From: Marinicella sediminis
GTDB lineage: Bacteria; Pseudomonadota; Gammaproteobacteria; Xanthomonadales; Marinicellaceae
Length of the DNA: 64,000 nt
Direction: 5' to 3'
Assembly (NCBI RefSeq): GCF_002000055.1
Contig: NZ_MVBD01000010.1
Coordinates: 1-64,000 of the forward strand
A model generated the notes under the pieces. That model ran no database searches. It was not told the DNA's origin and saw only the letters and a list, made by a program, of their open reading frames with translations. The translations under genes were made by a program, and so were the position numbers. This document shows positions 45,990 through 54,613 of this stretch, one piece after another (position 1 is the first letter of the stretch; the number at the start of each line of letters is the position of its first letter).

Positions 45990-46345
45990 CAGTCAGTCAT
46001 TTCTTTGATGTCCCAAAGTCCTTCCAGATGATAAAACTCGCGGGCTTCGGCACTCATCACATGTAACACCACATCACCACAGTCTACTATGATCCACTCA
46101 TCTGAGTTCATGCCCTCGGTGCCCAAAACTTCTGCACCATGTTGCTGTACGGCATCCTTGGCCGTGTCAGCCAAATGCTGCATATGACGATTGGAACTGC
46201 CGGTGCAAATGATCATATGATCGGTCACCGAAGTCAGGTGACTGACCGGTAAAGACACAATCTGCTGGGCTTTGGCGGCATCGACTGCCTGATGAACGAT
46301 TTCTGAAAGAGGAGTTTGGTTGGTGTTTTCTTTGATTTCTTGCAC
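45989..46345 (-). CDS. rsfS: Ribosome silencing factor RsfS
   Basis: 118 residues with the family core IICTGSSNRHMQHLADTA, GTEGMNSDEWIIVDCGDVVLHVM and FYHLEGLWD. It binds L14 of the 50S subunit and blocks subunit joining in stationary phase. It is the first gene of the operon rsfS-rlmH-maf-rng-yhdP-pqiA-like-tldD-ycxB-like. The 297-base gap upstream separates it from divergent ovoA and holds only promoters as far as I can see. Confidence 0.96.
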   Translation of the reverse strand: MQEIKENTNQTPLSEIVHQAVDAAKAQQIVSLPVSHLTSVTDHMIICTGSSNRHMQHLADTAKDAVQQHGAEVLGTEGMNSDEWIIVDCGDVVLHVMSAEAREFYHLEGLWDIKEMTD

Positions 46346-46545
46346 AAATGATTAATTGATTTAAACAGCCCCATTTTACCACGACACAAGCAGAACAGAC
46401 CAATGTTTCGTGCATTACTGTCATTTATCTCAGCAGATCTTGATTTCACCGGATTAAGGCTTTGTCAACAGCCCAATGTCACCGGCTACAATGATTATGT
46501 AAGCAAATCCAATTCATCAGGTCTGTATGAGGTGAGCAGACCCGA

Positions 46546-46575
46546 TTGGTAAAGTGCTGGATAAATTGATACAAT
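46546..46575 (+). promoter_or_regulatory. Candidate promoter of ovoA-ovoB
   Basis: TTGGTA (46546-46551) and TACAAT (46570-46575) are spaced 18 bases apart, giving a start near 46582 and a leader of about 60 bases. A weaker TTGTCA/TACAAT pair with a 19-base spacer lies at 46462-46492. Confidence 0.45.
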
Positions 46576-46642
46576 CTTCACACAGCTGGAGTAAAAATAA
46601 GTCCACACTTTTACCCTGACACCAACCACAAACCCTAGCACT

Positions 46643-48796
46643 ATGACGCAATCCAGCCACCACCGCAGAATACAGGCATCCATGCCACTGAAAATCACGC
46701 ACACCCCGATCATTGACCAAGGCGTCGCCCACCAGAAAAGAGCTGAGATCAAGGCTCATTTCAGCAACACCTATGACACTTATGAACGGCTTTTTGAATG
46801 CCTCAAAGATGATGAAGCATACTATCTGAAACCAGAACCGCTGCGCCACCCGTTGATTTTCTATTACGCTCACACCGCCGTTTTCTTTGTCAACAAACTC
46901 AGGGTCGCTATGTTAATTGAGCACAACATCGATGACCGCATTGAATCCATGATGGCCATCGGGGTGGATGAAATGTCCTGGGATGACCTCAACGATGCCA
47001 ATTATGACTGGCCTGCAGTGGCCGAAGTACAGGCCTACCGGGATCAGGTCAGGGAGTTGGTATTGCAACAAATAGACGAATTGCCGCTGACCCTGCCTGT
47101 GGGCTGGGAAGATCCGTTCTGGATCATTCTGATGGGCATTGAGCATGAACGCATTCACCTGGAAACCTCTTCTGTGCTGATCAGACAAATGGACCTGAAA
47201 CACGTACGCAGTCACCAGGACTGGCCTCATTACCCGGATGATCATGACGCGCCTGACAACCATTTATTGCCGGTGGCAGGCGGAACAGTGGTACAAGGCA
47301 GGGAAAGACCCGGCTCGACCTACGGCTGGGACAATGAATATGGCCACAACCAGACCATTGTCAAAGAATTCAAAGCCAGTCAGTTTCTGGTCACCAACCA
47401 GGAATTCCTGAGCTTTATCGAAGATGGTGGCTACCTTGATCAACAGTGGTGGACCACCGAAGGCTGGCAATGGCGAACTTATAAAAATGCCGAGCATCCA
47501 ACTTTTTGGCTGCAACGCAATGGTCAATGGTATTACCGCACCATGACCGAAGAAATCACCATGCCCTGGAGCTGGCCAGTGGATGTCAACTACCTGGAGG
47601 CGAAAGCGTATTGCAATTGGCTGGCAGCACGTACCGGAAAGCCAATTCGCCTGCCCACTGAAGCTGAATACCTGCGCTTATATGATGCCACAGTCGGAGC
47701 TGTTTATCCGGAATGGGATCATCCACCAGGTAACATTGACCTGGCCTACACCGCCTCATCGGTACCGGTCGATTTATTCACCTTCGGAGCCCAGGGTTTT
47801 GGCGATGTACTGGGCAATGTATGGCAATGGACTGAAAGCGCCATTGATGGTTTTGATGGTTTCGAAGTTCATCCCAGCTATGATGATTTTTCAGTTCCCA
47901 CTTTTGACGGCAAACACAACCTCATCAAAGGCGGTAGCTGGGCAAGCACCGGTAACGAAGTACTTCGGGATGCCCGATATGCTTTTCGCCGCCATTTCTT
48001 TCAACACGCAGGATTCAGATACATAGAATCGGAGCACCAAGTGAACCAAAAATTCAATACCTACGAAACAGACGAACTCATTTCACAATACCTAGAATTT
48101 CATTATGGCGATGAATACTTCGGCGTACCCAACTTCCCCAAAGCCTGTATTGATGCCATCATTCCGCACATCGATTTGCAGAACAATGCACGGGCACTGG
48201 ACCTGGGTTGTGCAGTGGGCCGCAGTTCATTTGAACTGGCCAGGTATTTTCAACACGTCGATGCCCTGGACTTTTCCACACGCTTCATCCGCAATGCCAT
48301 TAACCTGGTAGAACATGGTGACGTTAAGTACCTGATCCCCATTGAAGGTGAAATCACAGAATTGAAATCATTCAGCCTCAGTGAGCTTGAGCTGGGTGAT
48401 CGGGCAAATAATGTCGAATTTGCCCAGGGAGATGCCTGCAATCTGAAGGACAAGTTCAGTGATTATGATCTGGTGTTTGCCGGCAACCTGATTGACCGGC
48501 TGTATCAACCCAGACAATTTCTGCAATCAATCAGTGAGCGCATCAAACCCGGTGGATATCTGGTAATTACTTCGCCTTACACCTGGCTGGAAGAATTCAC
48601 TGAGAAAGAAAACTGGCTGGGGGGCACCAAGGTCAATGGCGAAAACGTCACCACCCTGGATGCATTGCGTGCTGAACTGAAGCCTGGCTTTGCTGAAGTC
48701 ACATTGCCTCAGGATGTACCCTTTGTGATACGCGAAACCGCCAGAAAACATCAACATACAGTGGCCCAGTTGACCATTTGGAAAAAACATCAGTGA
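46643..48796 (+). CDS. ovoA: 5-histidylcysteine sulfoxide synthase/methyltransferase OvoA
   Basis: 717 residues in the OvoA order: an N-terminal DinB-like domain with the iron-binding motif EHERIHLE (about residue 165), a formylglycine-generating-like domain (NQEFLSFIEDGGY to FQHAGFRYIE), and a C-terminal SAM methyltransferase (ALDLGCAVGRSS at about 518). OvoA joins histidine and cysteine with O2 to the sulfoxide and later methylates the imidazole, making ovothiol A. The methyltransferase fusion separates it from EgtB. The start could also be the Met at 46682. It overlaps ovoB by four bases. Confidence 0.93.
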   Translation: MTQSSHHRRIQASMPLKITHTPIIDQGVAHQKRAEIKAHFSNTYDTYERLFECLKDDEAYYLKPEPLRHPLIFYYAHTAVFFVNKLRVAMLIEHNIDDRIESMMAIGVDEMSWDDLNDANYDWPAVAEVQAYRDQVRELVLQQIDELPLTLPVGWEDPFWIILMGIEHERIHLETSSVLIRQMDLKHVRSHQDWPHYPDDHDAPDNHLLPVAGGTVVQGRERPGSTYGWDNEYGHNQTIVKEFKASQFLVTNQEFLSFIEDGGYLDQQWWTTEGWQWRTYKNAEHPTFWLQRNGQWYYRTMTEEITMPWSWPVDVNYLEAKAYCNWLAARTGKPIRLPTEAEYLRLYDATVGAVYPEWDHPPGNIDLAYTASSVPVDLFTFGAQGFGDVLGNVWQWTESAIDGFDGFEVHPSYDDFSVPTFDGKHNLIKGGSWASTGNEVLRDARYAFRRHFFQHAGFRYIESEHQVNQKFNTYETDELISQYLEFHYGDEYFGVPNFPKACIDAIIPHIDLQNNARALDLGCAVGRSSFELARYFQHVDALDFSTRFIRNAINLVEHGDVKYLIPIEGEITELKSFSLSELELGDRANNVEFAQGDACNLKDKFSDYDLVFAGNLIDRLYQPRQFLQSISERIKPGGYLVITSPYTWLEEFTEKENWLGGTKVNGENVTTLDALRAELKPGFAEVTLPQDVPFVIRETARKHQHTVAQLTIWKKHQ

Positions 48797-49893
48797 AATT
48801 TGCACCGTTCAGGATGGCTGAATTCAGTGGTCAGTGGCCGCCAGGATCACTGACCAATCTGCACAGCAGCAATCCTCAACCCTTTGACTGGCAGGAACTG
48901 AACCAATTGCCGGGCATCGATTTGCAGCAGTTGCTCAACACCACTCCATTGGCCTACGAATCAACCCAGGGCAGACCTGCGGTGCGTTCAGCCATCTGTG
49001 ACCAGTACCACCAAAGTTTGCACATGAATGAGGTGGTGCTCACCAGTGGCGCCCAGGAAGGTATTTTTCTGGTTATGCAGGCTTTGTTAAAGGCTGGTGA
49101 TGAGGTCATTGCCTTTACCCCTTGCTTTGAGCCATTGATCACTGTGGCAGAAGAAACCGGAGCCATGCTCAAGCAGTTACCATTGATCGAACAAACTGCC
49201 TGGTCGATTGACTGGTCCGCTTTGCAATCTGCCATGACACAAAACACCCGGTTGGTGGTGGTGAATTTCCCGCACAACCCAACTGGTTGCCACCTCAATG
49301 AAACTGATTGGAAGAATTTACTGACTTTATGCGAACAGCATGATTGCTGGTTGTTTTCTGATGAAGTATTCAGAGGCCTGGAACATGACCCCGGTGATCG
49401 TCTGCCAGCCGCAGTCGATTGTTATGCCAAAGCCATTTCCATGGGTGTGGTTTCCAAATCTCTGGCCCTGCCAGGTGTTCGGCTGGGGTGGCTGAGTTGC
49501 CGGGATCAGCAGGTGCTACGCCGCCTCATGGCCATCAAGTCACATTTGTCAATTTGTCAGAGCAGCCTGGATGCCAGTCTTTGCGAACAGCTGATCCCCC
49601 ACAGTGAAGTTATCTGGCAACGCAATGTTCAGTTAATCAGACGCAACAAACATAAGATCATTGACTGGCTGGCCAACCAGACAGATTTCAATTGGCAGGA
49701 ACCAGTGGCAGCGGCCACCGGATTTGTACAGCTGAAGACCGGATCAGCCATGGACTTTGCCAGACAACTGGCTGAGCAGGAAAAATTGATGGTTATGCCT
49801 GGGATCGCATTCATGACCGATGTGGAAGGATTCAGACTGACCCTGGGCTTGGGTGATGAACAATTTGATTACCGGAGCATCAGGAAATTTTAG
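48793..49893 (+). CDS. ovoB: PLP-dependent enzyme, probable ovothiol sulfoxide lyase OvoB
   Basis: 366 residues from the GTG at 48793, in a GTGA overlap with the ovoA stop; an in-frame TTG at 48778 is the alternative. It has fold-type I aminotransferase motifs: LTSGAQEGIFLVMQAL, NFPHNPTGCHL, SDEVFRGLE and the PLP lysine in VVSKSLALPGVRLGW (about residue 222). Alone it looks like an aspartate aminotransferase relative. Tight coupling to OvoA makes it the likely C-S lyase that releases 5-thiohistidine. Its end overlaps the convergent GGDEF gene by 14 bases. Confidence 0.85.
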   Translation: MKFAPFRMAEFSGQWPPGSLTNLHSSNPQPFDWQELNQLPGIDLQQLLNTTPLAYESTQGRPAVRSAICDQYHQSLHMNEVVLTSGAQEGIFLVMQALLKAGDEVIAFTPCFEPLITVAEETGAMLKQLPLIEQTAWSIDWSALQSAMTQNTRLVVVNFPHNPTGCHLNETDWKNLLTLCEQHDCWLFSDEVFRGLEHDPGDRLPAAVDCYAKAISMGVVSKSLALPGVRLGWLSCRDQQVLRRLMAIKSHLSICQSSLDASLCEQLIPHSEVIWQRNVQLIRRNKHKIIDWLANQTDFNWQEPVAAATGFVQLKTGSAMDFARQLAEQEKLMVMPGIAFMTDVEGFRLTLGLGDEQFDYRSIRKF

Positions 49894-51688
49894 CCACCGG
49901 GGTCTTTGCCATTACTGATTGATAACTGACCACGCGGTTCCTGCCATTGTTTTTGGCTTCAAACAAAGCCAGATCGGCATGGGTCAGCAACATTGAAATA
50001 TTGTATCCTGACAACCCGGAATGAGATACCCCAAAGCTGGCGGTGACAGTCAGCTCAGCACCTGATTCTGCACAATCCATCATCTCAATGGCCACCCGCA
50101 TTTTGTTCATCAGATCGATCATTTGACAAGGTTCTATGCCTGGCGAGACAATGGCAAATTCTTCACCTCCCAAACGGGCAATCATGATGTCCTGATCGGC
50201 CACATCTTCGCAAGTCAGGATGGCTTGTTTCAATACCCAGTCACCAACCAGATGTCCATGTTCATCATTGACGTATTTGAAATGATCCAGGTCCATGATC
50301 GCCAGGTTAACCGGCTCATGTTTTGCTGAATTATTATCCAGCAAATCGCGCATCCGCTCTTCAAACGCTTTGCGGGTGTAGACCTGAGTGAGGTGATCAA
50401 TTTCGGCAACTTCTTTGAAGTAATCGTGTTTCCGTTTGATTTTGTAAGACCAGGCTCCCAAAAACAGTAACAGCGTCAGAATCAACAACATCATCAATTG
50501 CTGTTTCTTGGTGGTTTCTGCCGCCAGCTGATTTTCCAGTGCCAGCAAATCATTGCTTTGGTTCAGGCGTTCAATTTCCAGTTCCTGCACCAGGTTTTCA
50601 TGTATTGCCCGATAGTAGGCCACTTGCTTTGCTAATTTCTCATTGTACAAAGACTGTTCAATATCAGCTTTCGCTTTTAATGCAGCATATGCACTTTGCA
50701 TGTCATTACGCTTAACATATATTGACATCAGAACATCATGCACAACCAAAAGCTGTTCTGTCTCACCTATTGAAGCATTTTGATCTATCGTTAACAGCGC
50801 ATATTTTTCTGCATCTTCTAATAAGCCTGACAGATAAAAAATCTTTGATTTCAAGGAATTGTAATAAACCTTGAGATTTTTAAACTGAGTTTTTTCCACG
50901 CTGTCTTCTAATTGAACCAATTCATTCAGCGCATTTGATACTTGCAATTCTGATGACATTTCATTGACTGTATACCTGATAAAATCAAATTTCAAAAACA
51001 ATGCCGGTATTAAGTTTTCTGTTTCAGAACATTGATTTATGGCACTGAAAATTTCATCAGTAAACTGTTCACCATCGCCCTGACGCATGTATATTCGAAA
51101 TCGATTAAAATTTCCATAACACGTATCTGATTCGTTAGCCGGATTGGCCAACAGTAATTCTGCATACTTTAGACTCAGATCATCCTGATTGATAAGTCGG
51201 TAAATCATTGAGGCCACGTTATAAGTCTGGGTCTTCAAAAAATGATTATCAATTGTTTCAACCAGTTGAATAGAACGGTTAAGGTTTGAAACAGCTGATT
51301 CAAAATCACCTTTGATTACTTGCAAATTAGCCAATAAACTGTGAGCCCTGATATAAATGTTTTTATCATTGCACTCTTCTATCAGCTCTTCCAATGCACG
51401 TGAGCTGCTGTTGTAATCACCTTTAAAAGCCTCTGAGTAAATTTTCAGGTAACGAAATAAGCAACTTTCATAGAAAGTCATTTCACTTTCACTCGAATCC
51501 AGATCGATCAAAAGCGCATTGAATTGATCAACATTGCTCTTTCTTAAGCCCTCGGCAAAAACAAGCAATTCTTCAATGGATTTTTGATCATCATGGACCT
51601 GAGAGAATCCAAGCGAAACAACCATCATTCCCCACAAGAAAATCAGGTATGGAAATTTATGCAGAATCATAAATAGAAAACAAACCAT
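49880..51688 (-). CDS. TPR-containing membrane diguanylate cyclase (copy 2 of the borosin locus)
   Basis: 602 residues: signal/anchor (about 8-30), a periplasmic helical TPR-like region (about 40-365), a coiled coil (about 365-400), one membrane helix (MLLILTLLLFLGAWSYKIK) and a cytoplasmic GGDEF domain with active site RLGGEEF (about 507). GGEEF is compatible with c-di-GMP synthesis. It is a full-length paralogue of the protein at 52.5-54.3 kb, sharing KRHDYF/KRKHDYF, SEIDHLT, GHLVGDWVLK and HAD-ALFEAKN. The start ATG lies in the arm of a hairpin; Met7 (51670) is an alternative. It follows peptide 2 by 40 bases. Confidence 0.87.
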   Translation of the reverse strand: MVCFLFMILHKFPYLIFLWGMMVVSLGFSQVHDDQKSIEELLVFAEGLRKSNVDQFNALLIDLDSSESEMTFYESCLFRYLKIYSEAFKGDYNSSSRALEELIEECNDKNIYIRAHSLLANLQVIKGDFESAVSNLNRSIQLVETIDNHFLKTQTYNVASMIYRLINQDDLSLKYAELLLANPANESDTCYGNFNRFRIYMRQGDGEQFTDEIFSAINQCSETENLIPALFLKFDFIRYTVNEMSSELQVSNALNELVQLEDSVEKTQFKNLKVYYNSLKSKIFYLSGLLEDAEKYALLTIDQNASIGETEQLLVVHDVLMSIYVKRNDMQSAYAALKAKADIEQSLYNEKLAKQVAYYRAIHENLVQELEIERLNQSNDLLALENQLAAETTKKQQLMMLLILTLLLFLGAWSYKIKRKHDYFKEVAEIDHLTQVYTRKAFEERMRDLLDNNSAKHEPVNLAIMDLDHFKYVNDEHGHLVGDWVLKQAILTCEDVADQDIMIARLGGEEFAIVSPGIEPCQMIDLMNKMRVAIEMMDCAESGAELTVTASFGVSHSGLSGYNISMLLTHADLALFEAKNNGRNRVVSYQSVMAKTPVAKIS

Positions 51689-51703
51689 TTATAAAAATGG
51701 TTT
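51682..51703 (-). terminator. Hairpin between peptide 2 and the second GGDEF gene
   Basis: AAACCATTT and AAATGGTTT form a 9-bp stem with a four-base loop. On the minus strand it is followed by GTTTTC and contains the annotated ATG of the GGDEF gene. It may partly terminate the peptide message (giving more peptide than receptor) or mask the ribosome site. Confidence 0.4.
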
Positions 51704-51728
51704 GTTTGTTTGTTTGATTTAAGAATGA

Positions 51729-51890
51729 TTAATCTTCGTCATCATCACCTGGCTGATGAGCACATATCAACTCTATTGAGTTTAAATGAAGCTCCTTGAG
51801 TTGAGCTTCAGTAAAATACGCATTCACGTCAACTTTCTCAAATGTAACATCCTTGCCAAGTGCTTCCAGTTTCAAAATTAAATTTTTCAT
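51729..51890 (-). CDS. Small acidic-tailed peptide, paralogue of the borosin-type precursor
   Basis: A 53-residue gene below the usual length cut-off, with AGAGGT a few bases before the ATG. It begins MKNLILKLEALG, like MKINVRLLEKIG of the upstream peptide, and ends in LICAHQPGDDDED. That end matches the [VI]-C-x3-P-(G)-Asp-rich end of the other peptide. It sits immediately before a TPR-GGDEF gene, just as the other one does. Its middle is shorter and lacks the helical block of peptide 1, so it may or may not be a methylase substrate. A 7-4-7 imperfect dyad (51928-51945, GTTACCG/CGATAAC) lies upstream. Confidence 0.75.
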   Translation of the reverse strand: MKNLILKLEALGKDVTFEKVDVNAYFTEAQLKELHLNSIELICAHQPGDDDED

Positions 51891-51927
51891 AACACCTCTT
51901 TTTATTAACTAATTAAAATTCACACAC

Positions 51928-51945
51928 GTTACCGATTTCGATAAC
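51928..51945. promoter_or_regulatory. Imperfect dyad upstream of peptide 2
   Basis: GTTACCG-ATTT-CGATAAC has 7-base arms with one mismatch, between the GNAT stop and the peptide 2 start. It is a possible operator site. Confidence 0.3.
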
Positions 51946-51954
51946 ACACTTATT

Positions 51955-52524
51955 CTAACACCAAAATGTTCCTGATTTGGGAACTAAACTCAGGGGATCT
52001 TGGGTATGCCATTGCTGGCACAGCTGTCCGGTTTTGCGATCAACATATCTTTGCCCCTTTTTCAGTCCCAATCCGGCATTGGCTTCCATGGCTGCCAAGT
52101 TGTCTACCCAGCACCGCACCACGACCTGTTCGATTTCTGGTTGACGAATCAACTGATTGATCAACAATGCTTTGGCCTGATGGGCTTTTTTCTGTCGTCT
52201 CCAGTTGGCAAGTATCATCACCCCAACATCCACCTCATTACGTAAAGCGGGTTGTTGCCAGTGCGCGCCAACCAAGCCGACTGCCTCGCCGTCTGACACG
52301 TTTTCTATCACCCAGGTCAAGTATTTGGGCTGCTTATCTTGATGGACCAACAAGGTCTGCTGTAAATAGCTCCTTGCCTGGGATTCATCCAATGTCCGGC
52401 CAATATGACGCATCACTTCAGGATCGCCATAAATCGCAAAGAACACCGCAAAATCAGCATCACTCACTAACCGCAGGGAGACATCACAGTCGGGGTGCAT
52501 GATGGACTGAATGTCCACCGGCAT
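51955..52524 (-). CDS. GNAT family N-acetyltransferase (copy 2 of locus)
   Basis: 189 residues of the RimJ/RimL type (PF13302-like): VSLRLVSDADFAVFF, PEVMRHIG, VGLVGAHW, EVDVGVMILANWRRQKKAHQA and CWVDNLAAMEANAGLGLKKG. Its start overlaps the stop of the first GGDEF gene (TGATG), so the two are translated together. Donor acetyl-CoA is expected; the acceptor is unknown. An alpha-amino group of the locus peptides is a reasonable guess. Confidence 0.82.
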   Translation of the reverse strand: MPVDIQSIMHPDCDVSLRLVSDADFAVFFAIYGDPEVMRHIGRTLDESQARSYLQQTLLVHQDKQPKYLTWVIENVSDGEAVGLVGAHWQQPALRNEVDVGVMILANWRRQKKAHQAKALLINQLIRQPEIEQVVVRCWVDNLAAMEANAGLGLKKGQRYVDRKTGQLCQQWHTQDPLSLVPKSGTFWC

Positions 52525-54332
52525 CAGCTTTTCACAGGCTGCTGATCATACACCTTGATCTGATTGCGCCCTTTGTTTTTGGCTTCAAACAGTGCAATAT
52601 CCGCATGGGTCAGCAGCATCGCAAGCTTGTAACCTGATGTGCCCGATGATGTCACTCCGAAACTGGCACTGACCGTCAATTCAGCACCTGAATCATCACA
52701 ATCCAGTTGTTCAATGGTTACCCGCAATTGTTCCAGTTTCGCTGTCATATCACTGGCACTTGCATCAGCCATTACAATGCAGAATTCTTCACCGCCTAAT
52801 CGGGCCAGCAGCATATTTTCTTCCATCAGCTCTTTACAGGCATACACCACGTTTTTCAGCACCCAGTCTCCCACCAGATGACCATGGGTGTCATTGACCT
52901 CTTTAAAGTGATCCAGGTCCATGATACTGACATGGACTTCTTTGTGTTGTTCCTGAGACTCTTCAAGCACTACTGAAACCTGTTCCTCAAAAGCTTTGCG
53001 GGTCAGTACTTTGGTCAAGTGGTCAATCTCAGACACATCCCTGAAATAATCATGTCGTTTTTTGATTTTAACCATCCACAACATCAACAAACCCAGCAGG
53101 GTCAGAATCAGCAGAATCACCAGTCGCTGGTTACTGGTTTCTTGCCGCGCCAGTTGTTTTTCCAGCGCCAGCATGGTGTTTTGTCGGTTTAATTGCTCTA
53201 ATTCAAAGCCTTTGGCAAGATTGGAATGTTTTACGGACATAAATGCCATTTGTTTGGCTTGTGATTCATCGTAAACCTTTAATTCTGCTTCATTACGCTG
53301 TCTCAGAAGTTCATAAGACCGGGCATAATCTCCTTGTTCCCTGGCAACCTGCTCCAGCACTTCCAGGGCCATGATCAACTGCCCGGTATTGCCCAGTGTG
53401 GCATTCAAAAGCAGGGTTTCCTCACCCATGGCTTTGGCCTTTTCATGGTCTTTCCGGAGGAGAGCCAGCTTGCTCTCAATGGCCATAAAAGATGCTTTCA
53501 CATTGACGTAGGGGGTTTGTGATAATTCCTCGCGTACCTGCTCCAGGGTGGCGTCAATTCGATTCAGATCAGCTTCAGCTTTGAGTTCATTTTGTAACTG
53601 ATTTTTGACATGATTGAGGATCATGGTTTGTGACAACAACAGGTTACCACTGCTGCGGCACTGCTGAGCGTATGAATTGATGGTAATCAAGCCGATACCG
53701 CTGTTCGGGTCTTCCAGGATTTGTTCAACTTCATAATAACGAAGCCGGCACAGGTTTTCATCGCTTGGTGAATTGTTGTACAGCAGTTGACTGTATTCGA
53801 CACTCAGGTCATATTGGTCCATGACACTGTAGACAGTTGACGCCCCGGAATATGCAATGCTTTTGGTCATGCTGTCTTCCGTTTGATTGGCGTTCTGAAT
53901 CGCATTGTCAATTTGCTCAGAAGCCTTCAGATAATCTCCACTGATGGCACTGATGTTGGCTATCAGGGCATTGATTCTGATTTTTGCCCGTAAATCTTCA
54001 CACAGCGGCAATACCTGCTCCATGTCTTCCACGGCTTGTTTTGCCTGTCCACTGAAAGCTGTGCGATAAGCCTTGAGAAATTGATAGTGGCACACCTGAT
54101 AGGAAGACATGGCATCCTGCCTTTGGGCCAGCTGGTCCAAACCCTGGCTGAATCCTTGCGGATCACTCAGGCGCAACTCTTCCAGGCGCAGGATTTCCTC
54201 AGTGATGCTCGCCGGTTCACCCGTGAGTACCTGTGCACCTGAAACCACTGTCACCAAAAACAACAAAGCAGTCATAAGTATTTGCTTGAATGACTGCTTG
54301 TCTGAATATATGAGTCTGGTATTCAATGGCAT
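52524..54332 (-). CDS. TPR-containing membrane diguanylate cyclase (copy 1 of the borosin locus)
   Basis: 602 residues: signal/anchor (about 14-33), a periplasmic TPR-like helical domain (about 40-370), a coiled coil, one membrane helix (RLVILLILTLLGLLMLWMV) and a GGDEF domain with RLGGEEF (about 512). It starts 12 bases after the borosin-type precursor and is translationally fused by overlap to a GNAT. The layout suits a receptor that senses a periplasmic ligand and makes c-di-GMP. Whether the ligand is the modified peptide is inference. Confidence 0.88.
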   Translation of the reverse strand: MPLNTRLIYSDKQSFKQILMTALLFLVTVVSGAQVLTGEPASITEEILRLEELRLSDPQGFSQGLDQLAQRQDAMSSYQVCHYQFLKAYRTAFSGQAKQAVEDMEQVLPLCEDLRAKIRINALIANISAISGDYLKASEQIDNAIQNANQTEDSMTKSIAYSGASTVYSVMDQYDLSVEYSQLLYNNSPSDENLCRLRYYEVEQILEDPNSGIGLITINSYAQQCRSSGNLLLSQTMILNHVKNQLQNELKAEADLNRIDATLEQVREELSQTPYVNVKASFMAIESKLALLRKDHEKAKAMGEETLLLNATLGNTGQLIMALEVLEQVAREQGDYARSYELLRQRNEAELKVYDESQAKQMAFMSVKHSNLAKGFELEQLNRQNTMLALEKQLARQETSNQRLVILLILTLLGLLMLWMVKIKKRHDYFRDVSEIDHLTKVLTRKAFEEQVSVVLEESQEQHKEVHVSIMDLDHFKEVNDTHGHLVGDWVLKNVVYACKELMEENMLLARLGGEEFCIVMADASASDMTAKLEQLRVTIEQLDCDDSGAELTVSASFGVTSSGTSGYKLAMLLTHADIALFEAKNKGRNQIKVYDQQPVKS

Positions 54333-54344
54333 AAATGACGGGTT

Positions 54345-54551
54345 TTACTCTTCCCCATCATCACCTGCATCATTTGCATCATCGTCGTCATCGGGTAACA
54401 ACAGACACACCATATCCTGGTTTTGTTTGATCATTTTTTTAAATTGGTATTGGCTCACACCGAACTTATTTGCCATCTGGGTTATTGAGGTCACCTGATG
54501 AACAGATTGAGACTGGCCAATTTTTTCCAATAGACGCACGTTGATTTTCAT
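54345..54551 (-). CDS. Candidate split-borosin precursor peptide
   Basis: 68 residues with a good AGAGGA ribosome site. Residues 1-45 form a helical leader resembling a borosin-binding/NHLP-like domain (LLEKIG, then SITQMANKFGVSQYQFKKMI). Residues 47-53 are MVCLLLP, followed by a poly-Asp tail. In Shewanella SonA the methylated residues lie in a hydrophobic C-terminal segment after such a leader, so V48 and L50-L52 are the candidate alpha-N-methylation sites. It lies 62 bases after the methyltransferase and 12 before GGDEF copy 1. Confidence 0.8.
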   Translation of the reverse strand: MKINVRLLEKIGQSQSVHQVTSITQMANKFGVSQYQFKKMIKQNQDMVCLLLPDDDDDANDAGDDGEE

Positions 54552-54573
54552 TGAATATCCTCTTTTGGTTTTG

Positions 54574-54602
54574 TTATTAAACGCTCAACACACAGTGAGC
54601 AA
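54574..54602 (-). promoter_or_regulatory. Candidate internal promoter before the precursor peptide
   Basis: TTGCTC (54597-54602) and TAATAA (54574-54579) on the minus strand are 17 bases apart, giving a start near 54567, just before the ribosome site. A precursor-specific promoter would give more peptide than enzyme. Confidence 0.4.
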
Positions 54603-54613
54603 AAAAAATCATA

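Noticed and set aside
46643-48796. EgtB/EgtD ergothioneine system
   Set aside because: The methyltransferase is fused to the C-terminus of the same protein and followed by a PLP lyase, the OvoA/OvoB arrangement.
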